Positions 14,488 through 24,115 of a stretch of DNA of 64,000 bases are shown one piece after another (position 1 is the first letter of the stretch; every line of letters begins with the position of its first letter). The stretch is from Verrucomicrobiaceae bacterium. GTDB taxonomy: Bacteria > Verrucomicrobiota > Verrucomicrobiia > Verrucomicrobiales > Verrucomicrobiaceae. Under the pieces are notes generated by a model. That model did no database searches, was not told where the DNA came from, and saw only the letters and a program-made list of their open reading frames with translations. The position numbers were made by a program, and so were the translations under genes. The stretch covers positions 1 to 64,000 of the forward strand of contig JAIXSY010000020.1 in assembly GCA_027484445.1 (NCBI GenBank), written 5' to 3'.

Positions 14488-17400
14488 TCAAGGCAACGAT
14501 ACTTTGACCCGACCAAAACTTCTAATCCTGGATCTCTCGCAGGGTTCTTCATGGATGACGCGTTCCCAGCGCATGTCGATCGGCACCACCTCAGGCTGGC
14601 TGGTTAGCGGCTGCCAGGACTCAGGTGCCTGTAGATTGGTGCTTTGTTCAGGAGTGTAGATGAGTCCGCTGCCCTTTCGTCGTAAGTATTCAAAGCGAAA
14701 CACACTGCTTCCGTCCTCCTGCATCCGTGCGATGATGAGAGGCAGGCCAAAACTACCCCCCTGAGAGAGGATTTGATTGTCAAAGCCTGCCAAGTTCATG
14801 TTGCTGGCATACTTCAACAGATTGGGCACGCCATCCGCAAAGGGCACCGCTTGTGATGCAGCTGCATCACCAGACAAACCTGCAGCTGCCAAGGCCTCTG
14901 CAAATGCTCCCTGCGCTGTTTGAATAGTAAGGGGCATGTTCAGCACCGTTACTCCATTACCGGCTGCATCAGACACAAGAGCTGTCAGAGCATAATCGCC
15001 TGCCTCCTCGGGGGCATCAAAGGTTAGAACGGGGCCATTTCCTTGGACCTGGATGCCTGGCGGAGCCCCGGTGATTGTCAAAGAATACACCAGTGGCTGG
15101 CTGGCATCTTCCCAGCCTGAAAATACCAGCTTCATCGGGGTTCTGGTCACTGGCCCCGTGTCGGAGATTTCAACAAGGCCCCCAGTGGGCGGCAGCGTGT
15201 CCTGGCCGGTGCCGATCAGGGGGATGACAAACGGATCTTGAACATCACCACGGCTTGTCAAAATGAGCGTCGAGGTCCGCTGGCTGCGAACCCCAGGTTT
15301 GAAGGTTACGCTGAAGTTGGTGGCAGCTCCTGCGCGCAGCGTGCTGGTCATTCCAGCAGTGTTCAGGATGAATTCTGAAGCCTGTCCATCAGGCGATGAG
15401 GCGACTGACAGCCCACGCAGAGATCCATAGCCGGTATTGCGTAGCGTGAACATCCTTCTGCTTCCAGCGGCATCCATCTCTGTGATGCCAAATGCCACCG
15501 CAGCACCTCCGGAAGTTAGGGCCCTGCCCTCGGGCTGCTCTACCACCAGCTCAGGCGTGCCGCTGGAATCATCCGCCAGATCCAGGGCAGCGACATGATG
15601 GGAAATTTGGTTACCCACACGCGCGAAATTGCCACCCAGGTAAAGCTTGCCGCCTTCGTGATGCAGGCACAAGAGGTAACCTTTGTTTGGTGACAGCTCC
15701 GTCCATTGTGAGCCATCCCACACACGCAACGCGCTGGAGGTCCCTGTGTTGTTTCCCACGCCGCCCGCAAACAGCAGCCCCTCATGCCATGCCAACGCCC
15801 GCACGTTTAGCATGTTCAGCAGCCCAGTTCCTGCAGCACTCCATTCCTGACCGTCCCAGCGTGCGAGATTGGCTGCTGCCACATTTCCAGCTTGGGTGAA
15901 GCTGCCTGCTGCATAGAGGGCTCCGTTCGCGATGGTGAGCGCCATGACCGGAGCCAAGATCGGGTCTGAAGTGGTGCTAGATTCAATGCCTGCCCCCAGG
16001 CTCTGCCATCTGGCACCGTCCCACATCGCGATGTGCCGTGCCTGCACGCCTCCCATGCTGGTGAAATCCCCGCCAGCATAAAGGTGCGACCCATCGACTG
16101 CCAGCACCCGCACGGTGCCCTGCACCTGCCCAAGCATCTCGCATGAGGTGCCATCCCAGCGGTAGATCTTTTCGCCATCATCACCTGTCGCGAATGCAGT
16201 CAGGTAGAGGTGGCCTGGCCCAGCTGCCATGACCCCCGTGGGCTGGCTACCCTCCGGCAGCCCGGCTCTGGCTGCGGCCCATGATTCGCCGTCCCAACTG
16301 GCAAATCCTTCGCACATTACATCCCCGGCCTGCTCAAAATTGCCAAACGCATAAAGCCGACCTTGGAATACGGCAAGATGCTGGACGTAAAGCTCAGCCG
16401 CAGAGCCTGCCAGCCCTCCACCCACCTGGCTCCAGGTAATGCCATCCCAGCAGGCGATGCCCCGGATGATCTGCCCGTTGACGTTCTGAAACCACCCCGC
16501 TGCGTAGAGGCAGCCTTGGAAGGACTCTAAGTCAAAAATTTCAGTCTGGATGGAGCCAACCTCATTTGCACGAAAGCCATAGCCGCTTGTCAAAGCGGAC
16601 CAACTCGTGCCGTTCCATTGTGCCACGCAAGAGGCCTGAATGGGAGTGCCCTGTGGTCGGATTTCATCAAAATCACCACCGACGAAGACGTGGGGACCGT
16701 TGGCAAGTAGGCAATGAGTTTCTGAGTAAAAATCAGATGGGCTGGTCATCCCCATCACGCGCCATTCATTCCCATTCCAGTGTGCCATCTGGCAGGCTTG
16801 GGTACCACCTGCAGCGGTGAAGTTTCCCGACATGTAAAGCTGGTTACCAGACACGGCTAAGGCCTTGACTTCATTGGCCGCATCATGGGAAAGGCCAGCG
16901 CCCAACTGACTCCAGGCCTGCCCATCCCATGCGGCCATGCCGTAAATTCTTCCCACCGAGGTGAGCCTAGTGAAATCACCCCCAACGATCACTTGATTGC
17001 CCAAGACTGCCAACGCGTAAACGATGCCATGGACACCAAAGAGATCTACGATGCCGCTTTCCAGCCTATGCCAGGATTGGTCGGTGACATCATAGCGAAC
17101 GAGGTTGAACACATTGAGAAAGTTACCCGCTTTCTGAAAATTGCCGCCAAGGTAAAGGTTGAACTGTGTGCCTGCCATCGCATGGACTTGACCTTCCACC
17201 TCTCCGAGGCAATGCCACGTGTTGCCATCCCATGAAGCCAGGGCGCTTGGCGCATCATATGGCGTGGAAAAAGGTGCCGTGCTGCGGCCATTCGCCGCAA
17301 ACAAGCGGCCCTGGAAAAACAGCAAGGCACCTGCCGGCTGACTCAATCCCGTACCAAAACCTGTCCAAGTGCTACCATCCCAGGCTGCAATGTTTCGAGA

Positions 17401-18360
17401 AACCACGCCGTGTTCTTCGACCTGGCCTGTGCCGCTGACGTAGAGATGGCCGCGGTCATGCAGCAGCGCAGTGACTTCTGAAAATCCACCACTTGCACCA
17501 AAATCTACCGTACTCCAGCTGCTGCCATCCCATTTGGCCAAGGCTACGGCGGCGGTTTCTCCAGCAGCAGTGAACTTCCCGCCCACGTAAAGGTTGCCCT
17601 GATTGTCCATCGCCATGGCGTTAACCTGAGCGCCCCCTGTCCCCAGGTCCGCATCGCCAACGCCAGGCAGCCCACCCAGGCTGGTCCAGTCGGCATCGCT
17701 GAAGGTCGGGTCGATGCGCACGGGATAGGCGGCACCCGCGTCCTCCACGCTGATGACAAGCCGCTCGGCGGATGGCACCCGCAGGCTCGCCTTCAACTCG
17801 CGCCCGGTGGCGTCGGTGACATGCAGGCGGTGATAGTGCAATATCCGTCCGCTGCCAGGCAGGCGCATCTGCGCGCCCTGTCCGCAGGGCTGCGCCTGGG
17901 CACCGTGCAGCTCCAGCGTGACTTCCAGACCTCCACCACCGGCAGGACGCTCCAACACCAGGAAGTCCTGGCGGATGCCATGCACTCCCGCGCGGTATTC
18001 TTCGACCAGCCCAGGTCGCAGCCAAGTCGCCTGCGCTAGGTCGGACCTAACCTCCCCTGTCAGTGGCAGCTGTTGGTCTGGGCCTATCTGGATGGCGCGC
18101 AGCCGCAGGCGCTCTCTACATGTGCCAATGGTAGAACCCACCCAGAGACCTTCTTGAGTGGCATGGCCGCTTAGCTTTTGTAGCCTCGCCTGAAGCAGCA
18201 CGCCGTCTTGGGTGGGTAAAACATCCAGCCCCTGGGCCGCATCATGGTTCTTGGTCGCCTCTGCCAGTCTGTCCTCTAGCAGCGGACTTGGCTGGGCCGC
18301 GTCCGTCTTCCAAGCATGGATTGAGATCCAAAAAAGTGCGAAAGCGACGGAACGTTTCAT
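14488..18360 (-). CDS. Large secreted beta-propeller-like repeat protein with choice-of-anchor-D and C-terminal sorting-like domain
   Basis: 1,290 residues from the ATG at 18360, which opens a signal peptide (MKRSVAFALFWISIHAW). After a ~200-residue beta-rich N-terminal region come about 15 imperfect repeats of ~50 residues built on W-D-G-x-x-W-x-x-L-G and A-G-N-F-x-x-A-G-x cores, likely forming one or more propellers. Then follow a choice-of-anchor-D Ig-like domain (NFSVTFKPG, LTSRGDVQDPF, IPLIGTG), a cadherin-like segment, and a final ~110-residue domain beginning DGVPNLLKYA and containing FEYLRRKGS. That last domain recurs in the esterase at 39358. Probably surface-exposed adhesion or binding; no enzyme motif seen. 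Confidence 0.85.
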   Translation of the reverse strand: MKRSVAFALFWISIHAWKTDAAQPSPLLEDRLAEATKNHDAAQGLDVLPTQDGVLLQARLQKLSGHATQEGLWVGSTIGTCRERLRLRAIQIGPDQQLPLTGEVRSDLAQATWLRPGLVEEYRAGVHGIRQDFLVLERPAGGGGLEVTLELHGAQAQPCGQGAQMRLPGSGRILHYHRLHVTDATGRELKASLRVPSAERLVISVEDAGAAYPVRIDPTFSDADWTSLGGLPGVGDADLGTGGAQVNAMAMDNQGNLYVGGKFTAAGETAAVALAKWDGSSWSTVDFGASGGFSEVTALLHDRGHLYVSGTGQVEEHGVVSRNIAAWDGSTWTGFGTGLSQPAGALLFFQGRLFAANGRSTAPFSTPYDAPSALASWDGNTWHCLGEVEGQVHAMAGTQFNLYLGGNFQKAGNFLNVFNLVRYDVTDQSWHRLESGIVDLFGVHGIVYALAVLGNQVIVGGDFTRLTSVGRIYGMAAWDGQAWSQLGAGLSHDAANEVKALAVSGNQLYMSGNFTAAGGTQACQMAHWNGNEWRVMGMTSPSDFYSETHCLLANGPHVFVGGDFDEIRPQGTPIQASCVAQWNGTSWSALTSGYGFRANEVGSIQTEIFDLESFQGCLYAAGWFQNVNGQIIRGIACWDGITWSQVGGGLAGSAAELYVQHLAVFQGRLYAFGNFEQAGDVMCEGFASWDGESWAAARAGLPEGSQPTGVMAAGPGHLYLTAFATGDDGEKIYRWDGTSCEMLGQVQGTVRVLAVDGSHLYAGGDFTSMGGVQARHIAMWDGARWQSLGAGIESSTTSDPILAPVMALTIANGALYAAGSFTQAGNVAAANLARWDGQEWSAAGTGLLNMLNVRALAWHEGLLFAGGVGNNTGTSSALRVWDGSQWTELSPNKGYLLCLHHEGGKLYLGGNFARVGNQISHHVAALDLADDSSGTPELVVEQPEGRALTSGGAAVAFGITEMDAAGSRRMFTLRNTGYGSLRGLSVASSPDGQASEFILNTAGMTSTLRAGAATNFSVTFKPGVRSQRTSTLILTSRGDVQDPFVIPLIGTGQDTLPPTGGLVEISDTGPVTRTPMKLVFSGWEDASQPLVYSLTITGAPPGIQVQGNGPVLTFDAPEEAGDYALTALVSDAAGNGVTVLNMPLTIQTAQGAFAEALAAAGLSGDAAASQAVPFADGVPNLLKYASNMNLAGFDNQILSQGGSFGLPLIIARMQEDGSSVFRFEYLRRKGSGLIYTPEQSTNLQAPESWQPLTSQPEVVPIDMRWERVIHEEPCERSRIRSFGRVKVSLP

Positions 18361-18490
18361 AGGCAAGGGAGAGATGCAGATGGCTGGATGCCTGTCCAGC
18401 ATGGGGAGAGGGTAGAGCTTTCGGCCTATCTGCCAGCGGGCACGACCACGTGTGCAACATCTGCACCACATGGCACGTGTCATTTTTCCC

Positions 18491-19615
18491 ATGCTGACCG
18501 ATGCCTCCCGCCGCCGTGATTTTCCTGCCCTGTCGGGCATCGCTTATCTCAACACGGCGGCGGAGAGCGTGCCGCCGCTAGCGGTGCACGAGGCGCTGGA
18601 GTCTTACTGGCAGGACAAGTGCCGTGGAATGCGGGGGCGCGAGGGGCACTTCGCCACCGTGGAGGCCTGCCGGGAGGTTTCTGCGCGCCTGCTCGGTCTT
18701 TCCCCGCAGGAGGTGTCCTTCTGCTCCTGTAGCTCAGAGGCCTACAACCTGCTCGCCTCGGCCCTCCAGTTGGGAGCTGAGGATGAGGTTGTGGTCAGCG
18801 ATCTGGACTTCCCTGCTGGGGCCACGCCCTGGCTGCGCGCCGCCGTTCCGCCGGTGACGCGGCTTTGGCAGGCGAAGCAGGGCGCGCTGCAGGTGGCTGA
18901 CCTGGAACCGCTGCTGAACGCACGCACCCGGCTGGTGCAGGTGTCCCTGATCAGCTTCTACAACGGTCACCGCGTGGACTGGGCCGCGCTGCGTGCGGCG
19001 GTGCGGGCCCTTGCCCCGCAGGCGCTCATCTCCGTGGACCTCACCCAGGCGCTCGGCCGCGTAGAGCTGGACATCGTGGACGCCGACATCAGGATCAGCA
19101 GCACGCACAAATGGTCGCTGGGCATCCATGGCGGCTGTGTCCTTGGCATCCCGGAGGCACGGGCCGCAGAGCTGACCACCCACGCGGGCGGCTGGTATCA
19201 CCTCGGCAACGCCTTTGAGACAGACCGCTTCGAGCGGGCGGTGCCGAAGCCCGGCGCGGCGAGCTATTCCGTGGGCATGCCCAGCTTCGCCGCCCTTTAC
19301 GCGCTCAATGCCGCCCTGCGCTATGTGGAAAGCGTCAGCGTCAGCGCCATCGCTGCCCATGCCGATCCACTGCTGCGGGAGCTGCGGCAGGGGCTCGTGG
19401 ACCTTGGGCTGGAGCCCCTGTGCCCGCTTCGCCAGGATGAATCCACCGGCATCACCGCCTTCCGCCATCCACGCAGCGCCCAGCTTCATGCCGCGCTGGA
19501 GGCGGTGGAAATTCACGTCATGCACCACGCCGGCCGCATCCGCCTCGCCCTCCACGGCTACAACACCCGCGATGACGTGCAGCGCACGCTGGACACGCTG
19601 AAAGCCGTTGTTTGA
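18491..19615 (+). CDS. Class V aminotransferase / cysteine-desulfurase-like PLP enzyme
   Basis: 374 residues from the ATG at 18491; an in-frame ATG at 18470 is an alternative. The fold-type I aminotransferase V pattern is clear: IAYLNTAAESVPP near the N-terminus, SCSSEAYNLLASAL, LISFYNGHRVDW, an ISVDLTQALG cofactor Asp and the PLP-binding Lys in SSTHKWSLG. The C-terminus has GRIRLALHGYNTRDDV, also typical. No SufE/IscU partner is adjacent, so it more likely belongs to the SufS-like aminotransferases of unknown substrate than to Fe-S assembly. It diverges from the large repeat protein. Confidence 0.85.
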   Translation: MLTDASRRRDFPALSGIAYLNTAAESVPPLAVHEALESYWQDKCRGMRGREGHFATVEACREVSARLLGLSPQEVSFCSCSSEAYNLLASALQLGAEDEVVVSDLDFPAGATPWLRAAVPPVTRLWQAKQGALQVADLEPLLNARTRLVQVSLISFYNGHRVDWAALRAAVRALAPQALISVDLTQALGRVELDIVDADIRISSTHKWSLGIHGGCVLGIPEARAAELTTHAGGWYHLGNAFETDRFERAVPKPGAASYSVGMPSFAALYALNAALRYVESVSVSAIAAHADPLLRELRQGLVDLGLEPLCPLRQDESTGITAFRHPRSAQLHAALEAVEIHVMHHAGRIRLALHGYNTRDDVQRTLDTLKAVV

Positions 19616-19671
19616 AACCTCTGTTTTGCCGCGCGCGAAGCACGGACCCTCATGCCATGCCGTTGTCACAA

Positions 19672-19699
19672 AGGCGCGTTTGGGGGCAAACGCGCCTAC
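19672..19699 (-). repeat. GTAG-headed REP palindrome overlapping a stop codon
   Basis: On the minus strand GTAG (19696-19699) is followed by arms GGCGCGTTTG and CAAACGCGCC (19673-19682 and 19687-19696) around a CCCC loop. The TAG within GTAG is the stop codon of the upstream minus-strand gene. Architecture matches RAYT-type REP units. It may also act as an mRNA 3'-end stabiliser; there is no U-tract. Confidence 0.65.
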
Positions 19700-21687
19700 T
19701 TGGTGGCACGGGGAGCTTGATCGCTGGCGACACGGAAGCCGCGGGCGAGGGTGGTCTCGCTAGCGGATTCGGTAAAGAGGCGGGCGGTGAGCAGATCATT
19801 GCCGCCTTTTTGGGCAAAATGACCGCCGCGAACGACGGGCACGCTGAGGTCGGGGAAGTCGGGATGGGCAGGCCAGGGCTCACCGGTGCGCTCGCTGGCG
19901 GTCCATTCGCTGACGTTGCCGGCCATGTCGTGGATGCCGTAAGGGCTGACATCCCCCGTCTTGCGCACCACGGGGGCAAAGAGGTTGTAGCCATCGGTCT
20001 TGCCGCCTTTTTTGCCATTGGCATCGTAGTCGTCGCCCAGGTTGGCTTTGTCTCGCGAGGGCTTTTCTCCCCAGGGAAAGGGCAGACCGCGCTCTCCGCG
20101 AGCGGCTTTTTCCCACTCTTCCTCCGTGGGCAGGCGGAGGCCACGCCAGCGGGCGTAGGCATAGGCATCCCACCAATCGACCTGCGTGACGGGGGTATTC
20201 AGGGTGATGGGCTGGCCGTTGAAGGTGGCACCGGCCTTGGCGGCGGCATAGGTGTCGTCCCATTTGGGCGGGATGTGGCTGAGCTTTAGCTTCGGCTGGC
20301 TGGGGTGGTCGTAAATACCGGGGGCAGCTTTTTTCAGCGCAGCGAGAAAGTCGGCGTATTGCCCGAGGGTGACTTCGTGCCGACTGATCCAAAAGGTAGG
20401 CAGGCTGCGGCGCTCATTTTTCTGATAGCGAAAGGACCCCGCTGGGATCTCGACAAGCTCGGGTTCTTTCAGGATGGCACCTGCCGCGACGACGGCGGGA
20501 GTGGCGGTGCCTGCGAGATTTCCGAGCGAAAAGACGATGCCGACGGCGATGAGGGCGCTGACCCAGAACCACCACGGCACGGCACCTGAGCCGGGTCCAG
20601 AGTCACCCGATTCGGCCTCAATGCGGCGCATGATGGAGCGCTCGCGCATGGCATCGCGCACGTCATCGAGCGCATCCATGAGGCCTGCCCAGTCGCGGGG
20701 TTGCTCGGCGAGGCTGGTGATGAGTCCGCGCGACTTGCCCTCGGCAGCAACGGTTTCCACGATGGCAAGCAGGGCGGCGACCTCTTCCCTGGGATCACGC
20801 GTGCGGGTGTCGGCCGGGCGGAAGACATTGACGATGCTGGCTTGGCCCTGGGCATCGATGAACACATCACGCGGTTCGAGGCGGCGATGATAGCAGCCGC
20901 GATCGAGCGCGAAGTCCATGGCCTCGGCCACCCCGTAGAGCAGCTCGGCCACACGTCTCTCGGAGAGGGTTTCTCCGGCCACGGCAAGCTCCTCGAGGCT
21001 GCGTCCCCTGGGGAGTTCTCGGGTGTAGAAGACAAGGCCGCTGACCTCTCCTGCCTCGTAAAGCGGAGCTATGCGGGGGTGGGCAATGGAGGCCTTCAGG
21101 CGTTCGCGGGCCTTGAAACGGTCCACAACCTCAGGCCGGTGCAGCAGCTCAGGCCGCAGCAGCACGAGGGCCACGGGCCGCTGCACGCTGACCTGGATGG
21201 CGCGGTAAGTCTCGGACTCATTTTCATAGGAGAGCCGTTCCAGGATCTGATATTGGCCGAGCTGCGTGCCCTCCTGCAGATAGGGTGGGGGCGACTGCTC
21301 CGCCCCGACGAGCATTTGCGTGGGCGGGTCGATGTAGAGCGCGGCGCGGGCTTTGTTCAGCAGGCGTTCGGGCGAGTAGGGAGTGTCCGCCAGCACGGGC
21401 CAGCCGCTGATTTTTGCCTCGTAACCGGCGAGGTCATAGCGCGTGGTGAAGAGGACGCGTGCGTTTTGAAACTTTGCCAAAGCGGCATCCCGCAGGTCAA
21501 AACCGCTGCTGGTCGGATTCACGATGGCCTCGGTGATCAGCAGATCGAGCTTGCGAGCCTTGGCCAGCCAGTTCAGCCCCTCCTGCACCGTCGCCACCGA
21601 CACCACCTGCCAGCCAGTCTGCTGGGAGAGGATGGCGGCGCGATCGACACGAGTCGCGTCATTCGCATCAAGGAACAAAATCGTCAT
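19696..21687 (-). CDS. Pseudoreceiver-pseudokinase-TM-FGE/SUMF1 fusion protein
   Basis: 663 residues from the ATG at 21687. Residues ~1-120 form a receiver-like domain (MTILFLDAND) whose phosphoacceptor position reads ITEAIV, Glu instead of Asp. Residues ~145-370 form a PknB-like Ser/Thr kinase with lost catalytic residues: VALVLL for VAIK, YHRRLEPRDVF for HRDLKPxN, and VNVFR for DFG. A transmembrane helix (WWFWVSALIAVGIVFSLG) follows. Then comes a formylglycine-generating-enzyme-type domain (VEIPAGSF, SRHEVTLGQYADFL, RLPTEEEWEKAARG, DMAGNVSEW, VVRGGHF) without the catalytic Cys pair. It should sense or scaffold across the membrane rather than phosphorylate. It lies 32 bp downstream of a Pro-rich membrane protein gene, probably one operon. 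Confidence 0.88.
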   Translation of the reverse strand: MTILFLDANDATRVDRAAILSQQTGWQVVSVATVQEGLNWLAKARKLDLLITEAIVNPTSSGFDLRDAALAKFQNARVLFTTRYDLAGYEAKISGWPVLADTPYSPERLLNKARAALYIDPPTQMLVGAEQSPPPYLQEGTQLGQYQILERLSYENESETYRAIQVSVQRPVALVLLRPELLHRPEVVDRFKARERLKASIAHPRIAPLYEAGEVSGLVFYTRELPRGRSLEELAVAGETLSERRVAELLYGVAEAMDFALDRGCYHRRLEPRDVFIDAQGQASIVNVFRPADTRTRDPREEVAALLAIVETVAAEGKSRGLITSLAEQPRDWAGLMDALDDVRDAMRERSIMRRIEAESGDSGPGSGAVPWWFWVSALIAVGIVFSLGNLAGTATPAVVAAGAILKEPELVEIPAGSFRYQKNERRSLPTFWISRHEVTLGQYADFLAALKKAAPGIYDHPSQPKLKLSHIPPKWDDTYAAAKAGATFNGQPITLNTPVTQVDWWDAYAYARWRGLRLPTEEEWEKAARGERGLPFPWGEKPSRDKANLGDDYDANGKKGGKTDGYNLFAPVVRKTGDVSPYGIHDMAGNVSEWTASERTGEPWPAHPDFPDLSVPVVRGGHFAQKGGNDLLTARLFTESASETTLARGFRVASDQAPRATK

Positions 21688-21719
21688 CAGAGCAGGGCAG
21701 AGCAGAGGGGAAAAGGGCG

Positions 21720-23030
21720 TCAATTTGACACCGGCGGCAGCAAAGGGTTCATCCCGCCCGCAGGGATACCCGAAGGGGCGGCAGAACCGAAGTCCAGGAG
21801 ATCACGCGGCTCAGCGACGGCATCCTGGAGCTTATGCTGGTAGTAAAGACGGACCACATAGCCATGGTAGGCGCGGCGGCCATGGGCAGCCACTTCCCCT
21901 GGGGTCAGCGTGGGCAAAAAGTAGGTGACCTCCAGCGGCTCTTCGCCGAGGCCGCTCCAGTCCACGGGCGCGGCGCTCCAGGACGAGAGGGGCTCATCCG
22001 CGATGGTCTGGGCGATCTTTTCGCCATTCACTCGGTCAAAGAAATACACGTCGATATCGACCTGAGAGGGATCGATCACCGCATTCCCCTGGCGAAGGAT
22101 CGGGATGCGCACCACCACCTTTTCGCCATTCGCCGCATTGGCATCGCGCGTGGCCGTGCAGGCCCCGAGCGAAAGGACCTTGGGGGCAAAGTCCGCCGTC
22201 ATTTCCGCCACGGGCGCGCTAGGCAGGGCACCGGCCTCTTCGACATTCAATCGGCGGCGAGCGAGATCGCCAAAACCAGCCGCGCGGGCTGGCTCCATGG
22301 CAGCCAGTTGCTTCCAAAAGGAAGCCGCCCGGTCAGGTAGGCCCATGGTTTCATATGATTGGGCCGTCTCGGCCAGCACTTCAGGAGCAGAGGGGAACTG
22401 CAAATCCGCGCGCTTCAGCACCTCCAGCGCGCCCTGCATATCCCCCAGGGAGCGAACCTGCTTGGCCAGGTCGATCATCTCTGCCAAGCTCATGTCAGCC
22501 GCAGGGTCGGTGGACTTTCCCATAGAAGCCGTTTTGCCAGGGACTGGCGGCTGGGACTTTGGCGAAGCCATGACGGTAGCGGGTGCTACCGGTGCAGCTC
22601 CCGCCGCGCCCATGGCTCCAGGGGCAGGCACCTGACCTGCTGAGAGGGGAGTCACCGCAGCAATCGGTGCCTGAGGCAACGGCGACGTTGGCCGCTGAAA
22701 GCTACCAATGGGCGGCGGACCAAGGCCCGTGCCCGGCGCTGCGGGGGAAGGGGCCACGACTGCTGGCGGTGCGCTAACCTGCCCCACGGGCGGTGGGCTG
22801 ATCGTGATGGGCGGTGCGGTCAACGTGAGAGCTGGGGCCAGCGGTGCCGATGAGGTGGCTAGGGGCAGCCCGCCCTGACCCGATGCTGGTGGCAAGTCCG
22901 TGGCAGGTGCCCGGAGGAAGGCCCCAAGCATCAGGCCTGCATTCAGAAGCAGCAGTCCACCCAGAATCCCCAGAGCGACGGCATTGGCCACGCCCTGGTG
23001 TGCTCGCTGGATGGTGGGGGGAAGAGCCAT
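21720..23030 (-). CDS. Membrane-anchored Pro/Ala-rich protein with TPR-like region
   Basis: 436 residues from the ATG at 23030 (a GTG four codons upstream is possible). One N-terminal membrane helix (ANAVALGILGGLLLLNAGLMLGAF) is followed by ~130 residues of Pro/Ala linker. A short TPR-like helical part (~180-250: IDLAKQVRSLGDMQGALEVL, ETAQSYETMGLPDRAASFW) and a beta-rich C-terminus (GEKVVVRIPILRQGN) complete it. The beginning resembles coiled, periplasm-spanning organisers. It is co-oriented with and 32 bp from the pseudokinase-FGE gene, so the two products may form a membrane complex. No known family assigned. Confidence 0.7.
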   Translation of the reverse strand: MALPPTIQRAHQGVANAVALGILGGLLLLNAGLMLGAFLRAPATDLPPASGQGGLPLATSSAPLAPALTLTAPPITISPPPVGQVSAPPAVVAPSPAAPGTGLGPPPIGSFQRPTSPLPQAPIAAVTPLSAGQVPAPGAMGAAGAAPVAPATVMASPKSQPPVPGKTASMGKSTDPAADMSLAEMIDLAKQVRSLGDMQGALEVLKRADLQFPSAPEVLAETAQSYETMGLPDRAASFWKQLAAMEPARAAGFGDLARRRLNVEEAGALPSAPVAEMTADFAPKVLSLGACTATRDANAANGEKVVVRIPILRQGNAVIDPSQVDIDVYFFDRVNGEKIAQTIADEPLSSWSAAPVDWSGLGEEPLEVTYFLPTLTPGEVAAHGRRAYHGYVVRLYYQHKLQDAVAEPRDLLDFGSAAPSGIPAGGMNPLLPPVSN

Positions 23031-23184
23031 GCCGAATGCCACAGGAAAAAGGATTTTAACTAGGGGTCAGCCCGGAAAGTGTCAATCCTTCAGCCAAAGA
23101 GGGGCCAAGTTTTGCAGGGGAAAACCGCGCATTCCCGTCACGTACGCACCTTGTCTTCGCCAGAGGGCGGTGGTATGCGCCTGG

Positions 23185-24072
23185 GTGCCCGCTACCACTG
23201 CCACCGTACTCTACCCTCTCATCGCTGCTCTGTTTTATGCCTTTGGTGCCCTCGTGCTGAAGCGCTCTAGCGACCTTGGGGTGGGGCTCTGGCGCACGAC
23301 GTTTGTGGCGAATCTCATCGTCGCGGCGCTGTTTTCTCTGCTCTGGCTCCTGGGTGGGCCTGAGGTGGACCGAAACCTCCTCTGGCAGCCGGGCCTGATC
23401 GCGATGTGCCTCTTCGTGGGGCAGCTTTCCCAGTTCCTGGCACTTGAAAAAGGAGACGTGTCGGTGGCGGTGCCGGTTTTCGGGCTGAAGGTCGTCATCG
23501 TCGCCTTCCTGACGCCCCTGATGACCGGAGAGACCGTCGGCGTGAAGCTCTGGGCCGCCGCGCTGCTGAGCGTGGCGGGCATCACCTTTCTGAATCGCAA
23601 AGACGCCGGCCAGCCGCCGCGAAACCTGGGCATCACCCTGCTGGCAGGCGGCATCGGCGCGGTGGCCTTTGCGGGCTTTGACGTGATGGTGCAGAAATGG
23701 GGGCCGAACTGGGGCGCGGGCCGACTTCTCCCCTGCATCTTTTGGATCAATGCCATCCTCTCCTTTGGTCTCATTTTCCGCTTCCGTGCGCCGCTGAGCG
23801 CCGTGCCACGCCGTGCCTGGCCCTGGCTCACCGGCGGCTCAGTGCTGCTGGGCACGCAGAGCATCATCTTTGTCAGCACCCTGGCCGTGTATGGGAAGGC
23901 CACCTCAGCCAACATCGTCTATGCCTCTCGCGGCCTGCTGAGCGTGGTGCTGGTCTGGATCATCGGTCACTGGTTCATGAATGCTGAGCAGCATCTCGGA
24001 GCCCGCGTGCTGCGCTGGCGGATGCTCGGCGCGGCGCTCATGCTCAGCGCCATTGTGCTGGTGGTGGCGTGA
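23185..24072 (+). CDS. EamA/DMT-superfamily transporter
   Basis: About 295 residues. No ATG precedes the first helix, so a GTG at 23185 (or at 23170) is chosen; it gives a short cytoplasmic start before TVLYPLIAALFYAFGALVLKR. Nine to ten hydrophobic helices in two halves fit the drug/metabolite transporter plan, including AALLSVAGITFLNRK closing the first half and GAALMLSAIVLVVA at the end. The substrate cannot be predicted. It diverges from the Pro-rich protein gene across a ~150-bp spacer and is followed after 43 bp by the helicase gene. Confidence 0.8.
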   Translation: MPATTATVLYPLIAALFYAFGALVLKRSSDLGVGLWRTTFVANLIVAALFSLLWLLGGPEVDRNLLWQPGLIAMCLFVGQLSQFLALEKGDVSVAVPVFGLKVVIVAFLTPLMTGETVGVKLWAAALLSVAGITFLNRKDAGQPPRNLGITLLAGGIGAVAFAGFDVMVQKWGPNWGAGRLLPCIFWINAILSFGLIFRFRAPLSAVPRRAWPWLTGGSVLLGTQSIIFVSTLAVYGKATSANIVYASRGLLSVVLVWIIGHWFMNAEQHLGARVLRWRMLGAALMLSAIVLVVA

Positions 24073-24115
24073 AAATGATCCCTCGCACCTGACGGGATCG
24101 CGTGCATTCTCACGG

